From the NCBI GenBank assembly GCA_016713335.1, contig JADJPH010000036.1, positions 1 to 64,000 of the forward strand: a stretch of 64,000 nucleotides of DNA, read 5' to 3'. Shown one piece after another: positions 10,841-19,808 of the stretch; positions within the stretch are counted from its first letter, which is position 1; each line of letters starts with the position of its first letter. The DNA is from Candidatus Fredericiella danica (GTDB lineage Bacteria; Chloroflexota; Anaerolineae; Caldilineales; Caldilineaceae). Under the pieces are notes generated by a model. That model saw only the letters and a program-made list of their open reading frames with translations, did not search any database and was not told the origin of the DNA. A program made the translations under genes and the position numbers.

Positions 10841-11657
10841 GCACATTTGTCCCGGGATCGCATTACGCGTTCCCAAGCCCAATCCCATTCGCGAACACCG
10901 AACACATCGCGCGGAAGATGTTCGATGTGCCTTACGCTCACGTGTCGAGCGCGCAGATGTTGGATATCTATTGGCCCGCAGCCGGGAATGGCCCTTTCCC
11001 GGTCATCGTGGCGATCCATGGCGGCGCCTTTATGGGCGGCGACAAGCGCGATTTGCAGGTCACCCCCATGCTAGAAGGGTTGGCACGCGGCTTCGCCGTG
11101 GTGTCCATCAACTATCGCATGAGCGGCGAAGCGATCTTTCCCGCCCTGGTGTACGATGTGAAGGCCGCGCTGCGTTGGATTCGCGCCAATGCGCAGACAT
11201 TTCTCTTTGACCCAGACAAGATCGCCACGTGGGGTGGCTCGGCGGGCGGTTACCTGTCGCTGATGGCGGGTGTGTCCGGCGGCGTGCCATCGCTGGAGGA
11301 TTTGGGATTAGGAAATTCAGGGCAGAGCAGCACGGTGCAGGCTGTGGTTGATTGGTTCGGCCCGGTAAATTTCTTGACCATGGATGAACAATTGGCCGCG
11401 TCCGGGATGGCGCCTCCGGCGCCGTTTGAGCATAATGGCGCTGAGTCGCCGGTATGCTCATCCAGCACGGCATGAAGGACGACATCGTCCCCTATCAACA
11501 ATCCGTGCACTTTGTCGCCAGGATGCGCGCCGTGGTGGACGCGCCGTGCGTGACGCTGGAAGTGTTCGACGATGCCCGCCACGCGGACCCTGCGTTTGAG
11601 CACCCGCAAAACGTACAGAAAGTGCTGGACTTCCTTGACCAGAGCCTCTGCGCGTAG
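10837..11657 (+). CDS. Alpha/beta hydrolase, BD-FAE-type esterase, with internal deletion
   Basis: An alpha/beta hydrolase with an oxyanion HGGAFMGGDKRD loop and nucleophile motif GGSAGGYLS. The second frame holds the C-terminal MLIQHGMKDDIVPYQQS and the catalytic-His region DDARHADPAF. It resembles esterases that remove acyl groups from plant polysaccharides, which fits its place behind a sugar transporter. Between FEHNGAESP and MLIQHG about 30 residues usual for the family are missing and the frame changes at about 11450. This is the second such deletion within 3 kb. The start overlaps the permease stop (ATGA). The substrate is inferred only. Confidence 0.75.
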
Positions 11658-11682
11658 CGGCGGTCGCGCACGAATCACCGCG

Positions 11683-13062
11683 TTGGATCGCAGGTTCGTT
11701 GGCGTCCTGCTCTCGTTTGCCGTAGCCGCGGCCATCTGGCTGATGCCGCTGCCCGGCGATCTGAGCACGGCTGGGCGCCAAACGCTCGCCGTGACCGTTT
11801 TTACCGTGATCTGGTGGGTGTTCGCCGTCGTGCCACCGGCGTACGCGACCCTGCTGATGCTCGTGAGCTACATCGTGCTCGGGTTGGCACCCCCGGAAGT
11901 GGTGTTTCGCATCTGGACGACCCCGCTGATCTGGCTGATTATTGCGGCCTTTCTGATTGCCACGGCGGTGACAAAGTCGGGGCTTGCGCATCGCGTGGCC
12001 TATTTCTTCATGATTCGCTACGCCACGTCGTATCGGAGTCTGATTGCGCTGACCTACGTCCTTGGCTTTGTGCTCAGCCTGCTCATCCCCCATCCCTTTC
12101 CGCGGGCCCTGATCCTCATGGCGGTCGTTGGTGTGATCATTCAGAAAGCGGGGATGAACAAGGCGGACGCCGCGTCGCTTGGACTTTCTGTGTTCGTGGC
12201 GACGACCGTGACTTCGATGATCCTGCTGACGGGGGATTCCACGCTGAATATTGCCACCGTCGGGATCAGCGGCGTCAGCGTGGGCTGGCTGGCCTGGGCC
12301 TGGTACATGGCGGTGCCCGGCATGATCGCCTCGCTCCTGATGATGGGGCTGCACATGCTGGTCTTTCGCCAGACCGGCTCCTGTGCTGGTGGATCGTGCG
12401 GCGCTAGAATGGAGCGCCAGAAGTTGGGGTCCATCACGCGACGGGAACTTGTGACACTGGTTTGGGTGCTCATTGCACTGGTGTTGTGGATCACCGACTT
12501 CATTCATCACGTCGATCCGGCGTGGGCCGCCCTGGGGGTCGTGGTTGGGCTGTCGCTTCCGGTCGTCGGCGACGTGCTCGATGCAAAGGACATCTCCACC
12601 GGCGTGAACTGGCCGATCATCCTCTTTGTCACCGGTGCGCTCGCTATTGGCACGGTCGGAAAACTCACCGGGATGTCGGAGTGGCTGGCCTCGATTCTGC
12701 TGCCGGCGACGCCCCCGGACAACCCCTATGCTTTTGCGGCGTTGGTGGGCGGCGCGACCATGTTGATCCACATGGTGTTGGGCAGTGCGTTGGCTTGCCT
12801 GTCGATTGTCGCGCCGCCGATGGTGCACTATGCGGCGCAAACCGGTTGGAGCCCGCTCGTGCCGGCGCTGTTGGTTTACACCGCCGTGGCGATTCACTAT
12901 CTATTTCCCTTTCAGCAGGTGACGATTCTGCTGGGGCAGGGCGAGACGGGGGGCTACGACACGCGCCATGTCTTCAAGTATGGGTTGCCGCTGACCCTGG
13001 TCGTGCTCTTTGTGCTGATCGTGGTGGAAGTTTCATGGTGGAAGCTGACGGGACTGTTTTAA
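11683..13062 (+). CDS. DASS/SLC13-family anion transporter
   Basis: A 459-residue membrane protein with about 11-12 hydrophobic segments in the layout of divalent anion:sodium symporters (citrate, dicarboxylate or sulfate carriers). Visible blocks are PPAYATLLMLVSYIVLGLAPPEV, read here in part, and the repeated re-entrant regions near residues 180 and 380. The start is uncertain: homology begins at LDRRFVGVLLSF, where a TTG at 11683 is available, while the open frame runs back to 11572 inside the esterase gene. It is probably the last gene of the sugar operon. Substrate unknown. Confidence 0.7.
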   Translation: MDRRFVGVLLSFAVAAAIWLMPLPGDLSTAGRQTLAVTVFTVIWWVFAVVPPAYATLLMLVSYIVLGLAPPEVVFRIWTTPLIWLIIAAFLIATAVTKSGLAHRVAYFFMIRYATSYRSLIALTYVLGFVLSLLIPHPFPRALILMAVVGVIIQKAGMNKADAASLGLSVFVATTVTSMILLTGDSTLNIATVGISGVSVGWLAWAWYMAVPGMIASLLMMGLHMLVFRQTGSCAGGSCGARMERQKLGSITRRELVTLVWVLIALVLWITDFIHHVDPAWAALGVVVGLSLPVVGDVLDAKDISTGVNWPIILFVTGALAIGTVGKLTGMSEWLASILLPATPPDNPYAFAALVGGATMLIHMVLGSALACLSIVAPPMVHYAAQTGWSPLVPALLVYTAVAIHYLFPFQQVTILLGQGETGGYDTRHVFKYGLPLTLVVLFVLIVVEVSWWKLTGLF

Positions 13063-13144
13063 GGCCGGTTCAAGCCGGTCGTTGTCTGACAGACTGCCGA
13101 CAATTGTCATGTTTGGCACTTACGATCCCTCATGAGCGGGATAA

Positions 13145-13262
13145 AGTCTGGCGAAGTTGGGGAGTAGCCACTTGCACCATGCAAGCTGATTCGTCGTCAG
13201 GACAGGGATAACATCCCTCGGCGGGTCATCCGAAGCAGGATTCGGCAGGCGAGACCATCGCA
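13145..13262 (+). ncRNA. yybP-ykoY (manganese) riboswitch
   Basis: The two most conserved parts of the yybP-ykoY aptamer are present: GGGGAGTAG at 13159-13167 and a GAGACC block at 13251-13256. GCGA...TGG before the first block can pair with CCATCGC (13255-13261) after the second, as the P1 stem does. Arms between them can form the two stacked helices. The next gene is a cation P-type ATPase, a known target class of this riboswitch. The 3' side of P1 is also part of the terminator stem below, so metal binding should favour read-through. Known for the class: Mn2+ ligand; inferred here. Confidence 0.85.
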
Positions 13263-13289
13263 TTCGGTTGCGGTGATCTCGCCTTTTTT
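13248..13289 (+). terminator. Intrinsic terminator, expression platform of the riboswitch
   Basis: GGCGAGA (13248-13254) pairs with TCTCGCC (13277-13283), extended inward by ATCGCA/TGCGGT, and is followed by six T. It uses the CCATCGC segment that the riboswitch P1 stem also needs, so the two folds exclude each other. Confidence 0.85.
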
Positions 13290-13372
13290 GTTGCTTCGAA
13301 GCGGCGAGCCATCCGACCATATATACAAAAATGGAGTAATTCCAGAGATGATAATAGCTTCGCAAGAGGCCG

Positions 13373-16115
13373 GTGCCGGCTGTCGTCATGTCGTTGGGCA
13401 CAGATGAGACACAGGGGTTGTCGCAAGCCGAGGCGGAAGCGCGGCTGGCTGCCAATGGGCCGAACGAACTGGTTGAGGGCAACCAACGCAAGCCCTGGCA
13501 ACTCCTGTGGGAGCAACTGACCGCAGTCATGGTGTTGATCCTGATCGGCGCGGCGGTGCTTTCGCTGCTGCTGGGCAAGACATTGGAGGCCGGCGCCATC
13601 GGTGCAATCGTGGTGCTGTTCGCCGCGCTGGTTTCGTGCAGGAGTACCGGGCCGAAAAGGCAATTGCCGCCCTCAAGAAACTGGCCGTGCCCGCAGTGCG
13701 TCCTCCGGGCGGCGCGCTGCAGGAAATCTCGGCGTGAACTGGTGGTGGGCGACGTCGTCGTGCTTGAAGCGGGCAACGTCGTGCCGGCCGACGTGAGGAT
13801 CCTGACCAGCGCGAACCTGCGGATCCAGGAAGCGGCGCTAACCGGTGAATCCGAACCCGTGGAGAAGAGTGCAGCGGCACTCTCCCTGGTGGATGCGCCG
13901 CTGGCGGAGCGCCGCAACATGGGGTACATGGGCACGCAGGTGACCTATGGCCGTGGCACCGTCGCGGTGGTCGCCACCGGCATGGACACAGAACTGGGGC
14001 GCATCGCTGATCTGTTACAGACCGTCGATGCGGAGATGACGCCCCTGCAACGCAAATTGGATCGCGTGGGCAAGATGCTGGCAATTGCCGGGGTGGTCAT
14101 CGCCGGTATCATGTTGGCGATCGGGCTGGCGGCGGGTGAAAGCCTGGGCGACATGCTGCTCACCGCAATTGGTGTCGCCGTGGCGGTGATTCCAGAAGGT
14201 CTCCCCGCCGTCGTCACGTTCACGTTGGCGGTCGGCGCACAGCATATGCTCAAGCGCAATGCGTTGATTCGCAAACTGCCCGCTGTTGAAACGCTTGGCT
14301 CGGTGACGGTGATTTGTTCGGACAAAACCGGAACGCTGACGCAAAACCGCATGACGGTTACCGTCATTGACGCGGATGGCGACCGGATCACGCTCACGGA
14401 GCACCTGCGCCACCGGAACCCCGAATTTCGCGACAGCGAGCGTCTGGCGGAAGGCGTGACCGGGCAGCCACCGGTGGTGCAACTGTTGCTGGCCGCAAGT
14501 GCGCTGTGCAACGATGCACAACTTTCCCCCACCGGCGCCGGCGGCGACTTTCACACCATCGGCGATCCGACGGAAGGCGCGCTGTTGGTGGCGGCGGCGC
14601 AAGGCGGCCAGGATCTGGAGCAACTGCGGCGTGAATTGCCGCGCCGCAACGAACTGCCGTTCGACTCCGACCGGAAGCGGATGACGACGCTGCATGCATT
14701 GCCCTCGGGCGAGGCGCAGGGTGTCTGGTCAGCGCTGCGCACGGCCATGCCCGGCCACTACATCGCGATTACCAAAGGTGCGGTCGACGGTCTGCTGGCA
14801 ATTGCGACGCATATTTGGGAGCAGGGGGCGCCGCAGCCGCTGACGCCGGCCCGGAGACAGCGAATTGAGGAAGTAAACAACCAACTGGCGCGTGGGGGCA
14901 TGCGCGTGCTCGGCATCGCGTTGCGCGTGGTCGACGAGCCTGCGGTGGAAGGTGTCGAAGCTCAACTTACTTTTCTCGGGCTGGTCGGGATGATTGACCC
15001 GCCGCGGCCCGAAGTGCGGGTGGCGGTGGAGACGTGCCGCACCGCCGGGATCCGGCCGGTGATGATCACCGGCGACCACCCGCTGACGGCGATCACGATT
15101 GCGCACGAGTTGGGGATTGCGAGCAACGACCGCGTGCTCACAGGCGCGGACTTGAGTGCAATGGAAGATGACGAACTGGAGCGTGTGGTGGCGGACGTGT
15201 CCGTCTTTGCCGCGTCTCCCCTGAGCACAAGTTGCGAATTGTGGGTGCGCTCCAGCGGCGCGGCAACATTGTGGCGATGACGGGGACGGCGTGAACGATG
15301 CGCCGGCGTTGAAGAAGGCGGATATCGGCGTTGCCATGGGCATCACCGGGACGGACGTGTCCAAAGAGGCGGCCGACATGGTGCTGCGTGACGACAACTT
15401 CGCCACGATTGTTGCATCGGTCGAAGAAGGGCGAGTGATCTATGATAACCTACGGCGCTTTGTGAAGTTTGCGGTGGCGGGCAACATTGGCAAAATCGCC
15501 GTCATGCTGTTGTGGCCGGCGTTGTTCCTCCTTACGGGCCAGCCGCTGACCGTGGCGGTGGCGCTGCTCCCGTTGCAACTGCTCTGGTTGAATCTGCTCA
15601 CGGACGGGTTGTTGGGGTTGAGCATGGGCGCCGAGCCTGCCGAGAAGAACGTCATGCAGCGCCCGCCCCATCGTCCCGATGAGGGCATCTTTGCCAACGG
15701 CATGGGGTGGCAGGTGATCTGGAGCGGTGCGCTGATTGGTGCGCTGGCGTTGGGGGTAGGTGCGTGGTACTACGCCAACGGGTTGCCGGAGTGGCAGACG
15801 ATGATATTCATGACGTTGGCGATGTTGCAGGTCTTCCAGGCGTTGGCGACGCGTTCCAACACCGAGTCGTTGTTCCAGATAGGCGTTTTCAGCAACCGGT
15901 TGATGTGGTTGGCGATCGCCGGGGTGGTGGTGTTGCAGCTGATTGCGATCTACGTCCCACCGATCTCGACCGCATTTCTCAACACCGTGCCGCTGGACGG
16001 GGTGGACATGGCGATAGCCGTGGGGGCGGGCGTCGTGCTCTTTGGGGCCATTGAGGTTGAGAAGTGGTTCATGCGTCGCCGGCAGCAGCCGGTGGCGATA
16101 TTGGCGGTGGGCTAA
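13373..16115 (+). CDS. Cation-transporting P-type ATPase (Ca2+/Mn2+ type), frameshifted
   Basis: A P2-type ATPase of about 910 residues. Seen in order: the N-terminal cation ATPase domain (GLSQAEAEARL), actuator motif LTGES, membrane motif PEGLPAVVTFTLA, phosphorylation site CSDKTGTLT, nucleotide-domain KGAVDGL, TGDHPLTA, then GDG(V)NDAPALKKADIG and the C-terminal four-helix membrane domain. Three indels are needed: about 13635 and 13720 (FVQEYRAEKAIAALKK lies in another frame) and about 15210-15290. The start is unclear; the open frame begins at GTG 13373, and an ATG at 13388 is also in frame. The manganese-type riboswitch upstream suggests export of excess Mn2+ or Ca2+, but the metal is not proven by residues. 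Confidence 0.88.
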
Positions 16116-16278
16116 TGCCGCACCCGTGCCAATCAGAGCCACGCACGTGAGTAAGTGGTTGGCTTTGCTGCGGCAAGAGCATTGGCCGTCTGAATCACAG
16201 ATTTAGCGGATTGCACGGATTACACGGAGGCTGAGCCTGGGCTGAGGCTCGGTGCGACGCAGCGTGACCGGGCAGGAC

Positions 16279-16350
16279 AAGCTCCCGGCTCTGGGCGCTT
16301 TGACCCTGCACTGAATTGACGACTGCACCGGCGCCCAGAGCCGGGAGCTT
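16279..16350. repeat. Perfect 20-bp inverted repeat, 32-nt loop
   Basis: AAGCTCCCGGCTCTGGGCGC at 16279-16298 is the exact reverse complement of 16331-16350. TTTT overlaps and follows the right arm, so it could end transcription of the ATPase, but the long loop is unusual for a terminator. From 16116 to about 16660 I see no convincing gene. Confidence 0.7.
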
Positions 16351-16663
16351 TTGCGCCACCGCGCCACGCAGACCAAGATGCTTTGGCACGAGCACGTGCG
16401 ACGCACTGGCCCAACACAACCTATCGCACGTACAACGCACGGTGCGCAGGTTGTGCGTGCGACAGGTCAAATAACGTCCCCGGCTCCACCCGCCAGGTCA
16501 TGGGGCGGTGACGCGAATGGGTCAAGGCGGGCGGAGCCGGGGACGATGCCGGCAACCGAAACTGGCTATCGCGGCGCGGCGCAGCCCAGGAAAATGGCAA
16601 AGCGTCCGTGATTCCGACAACGACGCCCACAGCCAGGTTGTTAGTGTGCTTACATCTCACCGC

Positions 16664-17241
16664 GCGCTCAATGAGCGGCATGATGTCCGCCAGGTTGCGT
16701 GCGGTGAAGAGTGTCGTGGTCAATGCTTCGAGTTGATCGAGGTCCAGGCAATTGACTCGCGCCGTCAGCGTTGCGTCCAATGGGCCAAAGCGGTACTGGA
16801 GAAAATTCAAGGCAATCCGCGCGCTTCCTCGGTTCTGCCCAGCTGCAACCATTCTTGCTTGCCAACTTGTTTGCCTTCTTCATAGCGTTCGTCCAACCAG
16901 GTGGCCATGAGTTCCTCCTCCGCACCGACTGCTGCCGTGCGCAACGCCTGCCGGATGGCGCCGGCATCCACTTACTTCCGCACGGTGACGACGTAGTGCA
17001 GCACGGTGATGGCAGATTCTACGTCGCCGTATACCTTTGTCAACTCCGCCAGTACCCCAGCCAGTTCCGCCAGGTGGTCCAGCAGATCATGGCGATAGAT
17101 ATTGCGGAGTGCCCAGAGCGCAGCCTGGAGGTGCACCATCCCGGCCGCCGCACCCTCCGGCCATTGGTTCAGATCAACCATTTGCATGGAGATCCTATCT
17201 GGCACGGCGCTGGTCAGATTGTTGGGCGCCCTGCTCAGGAT
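16664..17241 (-). pseudogene. Remnant of Rpn-family (PD-(D/E)XK transposase-like) protein with DUF4351-like C-terminus
   Basis: On the minus strand, pieces in two frames with an in-frame stop spell the C-terminal half of an Rpn/YhgA-like protein. The pieces are a helical region ending AITVLHYVVTVRK, a stop at 16972-16974, AGAIRQALRTAAVGAEEELMATWLDERYEEGKQ, then a frame change into NFLQYRFGPLDATLTARV with LDLDQLEAL typical of DUF4351 tails. The N-terminal nuclease half is missing. Because both a stop and a truncation are present, real decay is likely. These proteins often sit in repeat-rich islands, as here. Confidence 0.5.
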
Positions 17242-17413
17242 TGATCGTACCAGGATTTTGCGCGCGTGATCTACGAAAAAGCTCCAGAGTTTTCCGCGCG
17301 GACGGTGGGACGGGGGGGAAACACCACCCCATAGGTAGCAAGCTAAGGCCCCAATCACCCGCAGGGACGCTGAGCCGCAGGGAAAATGGCGCTCGAAGCG
17401 CAGAAATAACCGG

Positions 17414-17500
17414 CAAAGACCACAAGAGCACAAAGACCACAAAGACAAAACCAACCACAAGACCCAAAAAAGGAACGATCAGCGTTTCTTGTGGTCTTTG
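17414..17500. repeat. CAAAGACCACAA short repeats, direct and inverted
   Basis: CAAAGACCACAA occurs at 17414-17425 and 17431-17442, and inverted at 17489-17500. It lies in a gene-free stretch (17242-17741). Together with the cluster from 17621 it makes this a repeat sink. Origin unknown. Confidence 0.6.
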
Positions 17501-17620
17501 CGCTCTTTGTGGACAATGATGCTCTTCACTGCGTATCTGCGGGAGAATTTCCTTCGTCGTTCCTTTGCGGTTTTGCGGCTTGGCGGGAGGGTTTGGTCCT
17601 TCGCTTGATGCGTATGGGAC

Positions 17621-17777
17621 GGACGGGGGGATCACCACCCTGACGGGATGGTGCTCTGACATGCAGTGCTAACGGACGGGGGGATCACCACCCTGACGGG
17701 ATGGTGCTCTGACAGACTGTGGGACGGGGGGATCACCACCCTCACGGGATGGTGCTCTGACAGACGGTGCTCTGACG
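17621..17777 (+). repeat. Tandem REP-like hairpin repeats (three copies plus a partial)
   Basis: Three copies of a roughly 41-bp unit start at 17621, 17674 and 17722. Each reads GGACGGGGGGATCACCACCC, then T(G/C)ACGGGATGGTGCTCTGACA; a partial copy follows at about 17767. A 28-bp core recurs inverted at 44-71. Each unit can form a small hairpin (CACCA-CCC...GGG-TGGTG). The array overlaps the 3' end of the methyltransferase gene, whose stop lies inside copy 3. Confidence 0.85.
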
Positions 17778-18641
17778 GACGCCGAGAAAGTCAAGTTGGT
17801 GCGCGATGTAGACCAGTTCGCCACGGTCGATCTGGGCGTGGCGCGTGGTGATCCACTCCTCAAACCGTTCGCCCGCCAGGGCAGGGTGCTCGCGCAGCGC
17901 ACCATGCATGGTCTCCACAATGAAGTGGAGAAAATAGGCTTCATCTTCCGGATAGATCCCGTCGACCGCATGCACCACCCAATCCGAACTGCCCGCGGCC
18001 AGCACCTTGATCCCCGCCTCCGCCAGGCGCCCAAAGAGATGGCGCCCCGTCCGGCTGTCGCCCGAAGGTTCGCCGTTCGTGATGCGTTCGTCCATGGACA
18101 GGTGATAAATGGCCTCGATTGCCGCGTCGAAAGGCGGATCGATTTCGGGCTGCAGAATGGTGGCGCCATCGAAGTTGATCGTAAAGTAAGCCAGCCCCCC
18201 AGGGCGCAGCAACCGGGTGAATTGTGGCAGCACGCGTGCCGTGTCCACCAGATCCAGGAACGCATTTGCAATAAGCAGGTCGAAGTGCTTCTCCACTGCA
18301 GTCTGCGCAGCAAACTCGAAGACGTCGGCGGTCTGCAACTGCAGCTCCAGCCATGCCGGCGCATTGGCCAGTCGCAACTCTGCCGCCGCGATGTTGCCGG
18401 CTTCGGCATCGATCGCAGTGTAGGTGACCGGGGCGCCAGCTTCCGGCAGGAGCTTCCAGGTGAGGACGCGCTCGATCATCGTGCCGATGCCGGCGCCGAG
18501 TTCAAGCACGCGCAGGGGTTCAGCTGAACCCGCCTGGCGTGTTTGGATTGCGGCCGCCAGGGCGGACCACACAGACTGGTTTAGTGCGCGATCATCGACG
18601 CTCTTCTTGGCGGTCAGGTAGCGAACAAAGGAATCGTACAT
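17742..18641 (-). CDS. SAM-dependent class I methyltransferase
   Basis: A Rossmann methyltransferase with motif I LELGAGIGTMIE (about residues 45-56) and an acidic strand-2 end (TAIDAE). It is about 299 residues from the ATG at 18641 (MYDSFVRYLTAKKS), chosen because the upstream part of the frame shows no similarity. It is the last gene of the long minus-strand run. It lies 47 nt after the glycosyltransferase stop, so it may methylate the product of that pathway. The last residues (VRQSTVCQSTIP) are encoded by the repeat unit, suggesting that repeat insertion altered the C-terminus. Substrate unknown. Confidence 0.8.
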   Translation of the reverse strand: MYDSFVRYLTAKKSVDDRALNQSVWSALAAAIQTRQAGSAEPLRVLELGAGIGTMIERVLTWKLLPEAGAPVTYTAIDAEAGNIAAAELRLANAPAWLELQLQTADVFEFAAQTAVEKHFDLLIANAFLDLVDTARVLPQFTRLLRPGGLAYFTINFDGATILQPEIDPPFDAAIEAIYHLSMDERITNGEPSGDSRTGRHLFGRLAEAGIKVLAAGSSDWVVHAVDGIYPEDEAYFLHFIVETMHGALREHPALAGERFEEWITTRHAQIDRGELVYIAHQLDFLGVRQSTVCQSTIP

Positions 18642-18688
18642 GTGGTGAGTATCCCGCTTGTATGTGGTGAACATAGATCGAGCGTTGA

Positions 18689-19801
18689 TTATGGATGATT
18701 CCGCGGCTTTGTTCCGTATGATCCCGCCAATTCTTCCAGCCATTGTACTGCGGTGCGCATGCTTGTGCGCCAGGTTGGATGGTGTTCATAGCGCTGCCGT
18801 GCGGTGAAGCCCATGGTTGCGAGCTGATGGCGGTGGGGTCCCACCTGCGCAATCAGCTCGGCGATGGCGAGTGCGTCGCGCGGGTCGACCAGCCAGCCAT
18901 CGACGCCGGGGTGACGATTTCATGGGCGGCGCCAAAGTTGGCAGCGAGGATGGGGAGGCCGAAGCGCATGGCTTCGAGGTAGACGATGCCGAACCCTTCG
19001 TAGGAGGGCACGGCCAGCAGGTGGTGCATTCGGTAAAGCGCCACCAGTTCACCGTCGGTGCGCGTCCATGCCAACTGACCTGGGCGCCGAGGCCAAGCGT
19101 CTCGATCTTGGCGCGAATTTGTTTCGTGTAGTCATGGTCAACATCATTACGACCGGCGAGGGTGAGCCGCCAGGTAGCAGGATCCAGGTGCGTCAGCGCG
19201 TCCAGTAGTAAGTGCAGCCCCTTGCGTGCAATCAGGTTGCCGACAAAGAGGATCTGGAGGGGGCCAGCGGCGTTGGCGCGTTGGGTGATCTCATCGCGGG
19301 TGATGACCGGTTCGATTGCCGGTAGATGGTCGGCGGCGGGATAGGCCACGTAGTGGGGGAGGGGCTGGCCCAGCAATTGCTCAACGCTCGCCACGGTGGT
19401 GTTGCTGTTGGCGAGGTAGCCGCCCAGGGTGGCAAGGTACTGCCGCTCGACGAAGCGATAGAGCGCCATTTTTACGGGGGGATGCGTTTCGCTGGTGCGC
19501 AGGTGATGGATGATGGCGATGATCGGAATCCAGCCTTGCGCCGGATATGGCGGTTGAGCCAGAAGAGCGAAGGGTGGTTCAGTTCATCTTGGAGGAGCAG
19601 GTCGAGTGACGCGGCTGCCAGTTCGTCGGCCCATGTCAAGTTCGCATTGTCGGTTAATGACTTCGTGTAGTCATGCCAAGGGAGTGAATAGACAACTAGC
19701 TCGTGCCCGGCAGCTTGTAACGATTGAACCAGCATCCGGTCATAAAGGTAGCCTCCAGACAGGGTGTCCAATGTCCCGTAGATGATGAGACCGATGCGCA
19801 T
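18689..19801 (-). CDS. Glycosyltransferase family 4 (GT-B), frameshifted
   Basis: A GT4-type enzyme of about 370 residues assembled from four frames. The parts are an N-terminal domain MRIGLIIYGTLDTLSGGYLYDRML, an ANSNTTVASVE stretch, the C-terminal domain with QILFVGNLIARKGLHLLLDAL, the donor-site block AVPSYEGFGIVYLEAMRFGLPI (seen in pieces), and a tail ending at a TAA at 18689. Indels lie near 19500, 19060 and 18910. The E-x7-E donor motif (EGFGIVYLE) is intact. It starts 7 nt after the hypE stop, so it belongs to the same transcript. Acceptor unknown; in this setting a pterin- or pyrimidine-type metabolite is a candidate. Confidence 0.85.
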
Positions 19802-19808
19802 AGGGGGC

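Noticed and set aside
11458..12897. 479-aa open frame on the minus strand
   Set aside because: It is antisense to the DASS transporter, is His/Arg/Gln-rich with no fold-like pattern, and the sense frame has clear membrane helices.
17621..17777. CRISPR-like array
   Set aside because: Only three units, the between-unit segments are just 7-12 nt, and no cas genes are present.
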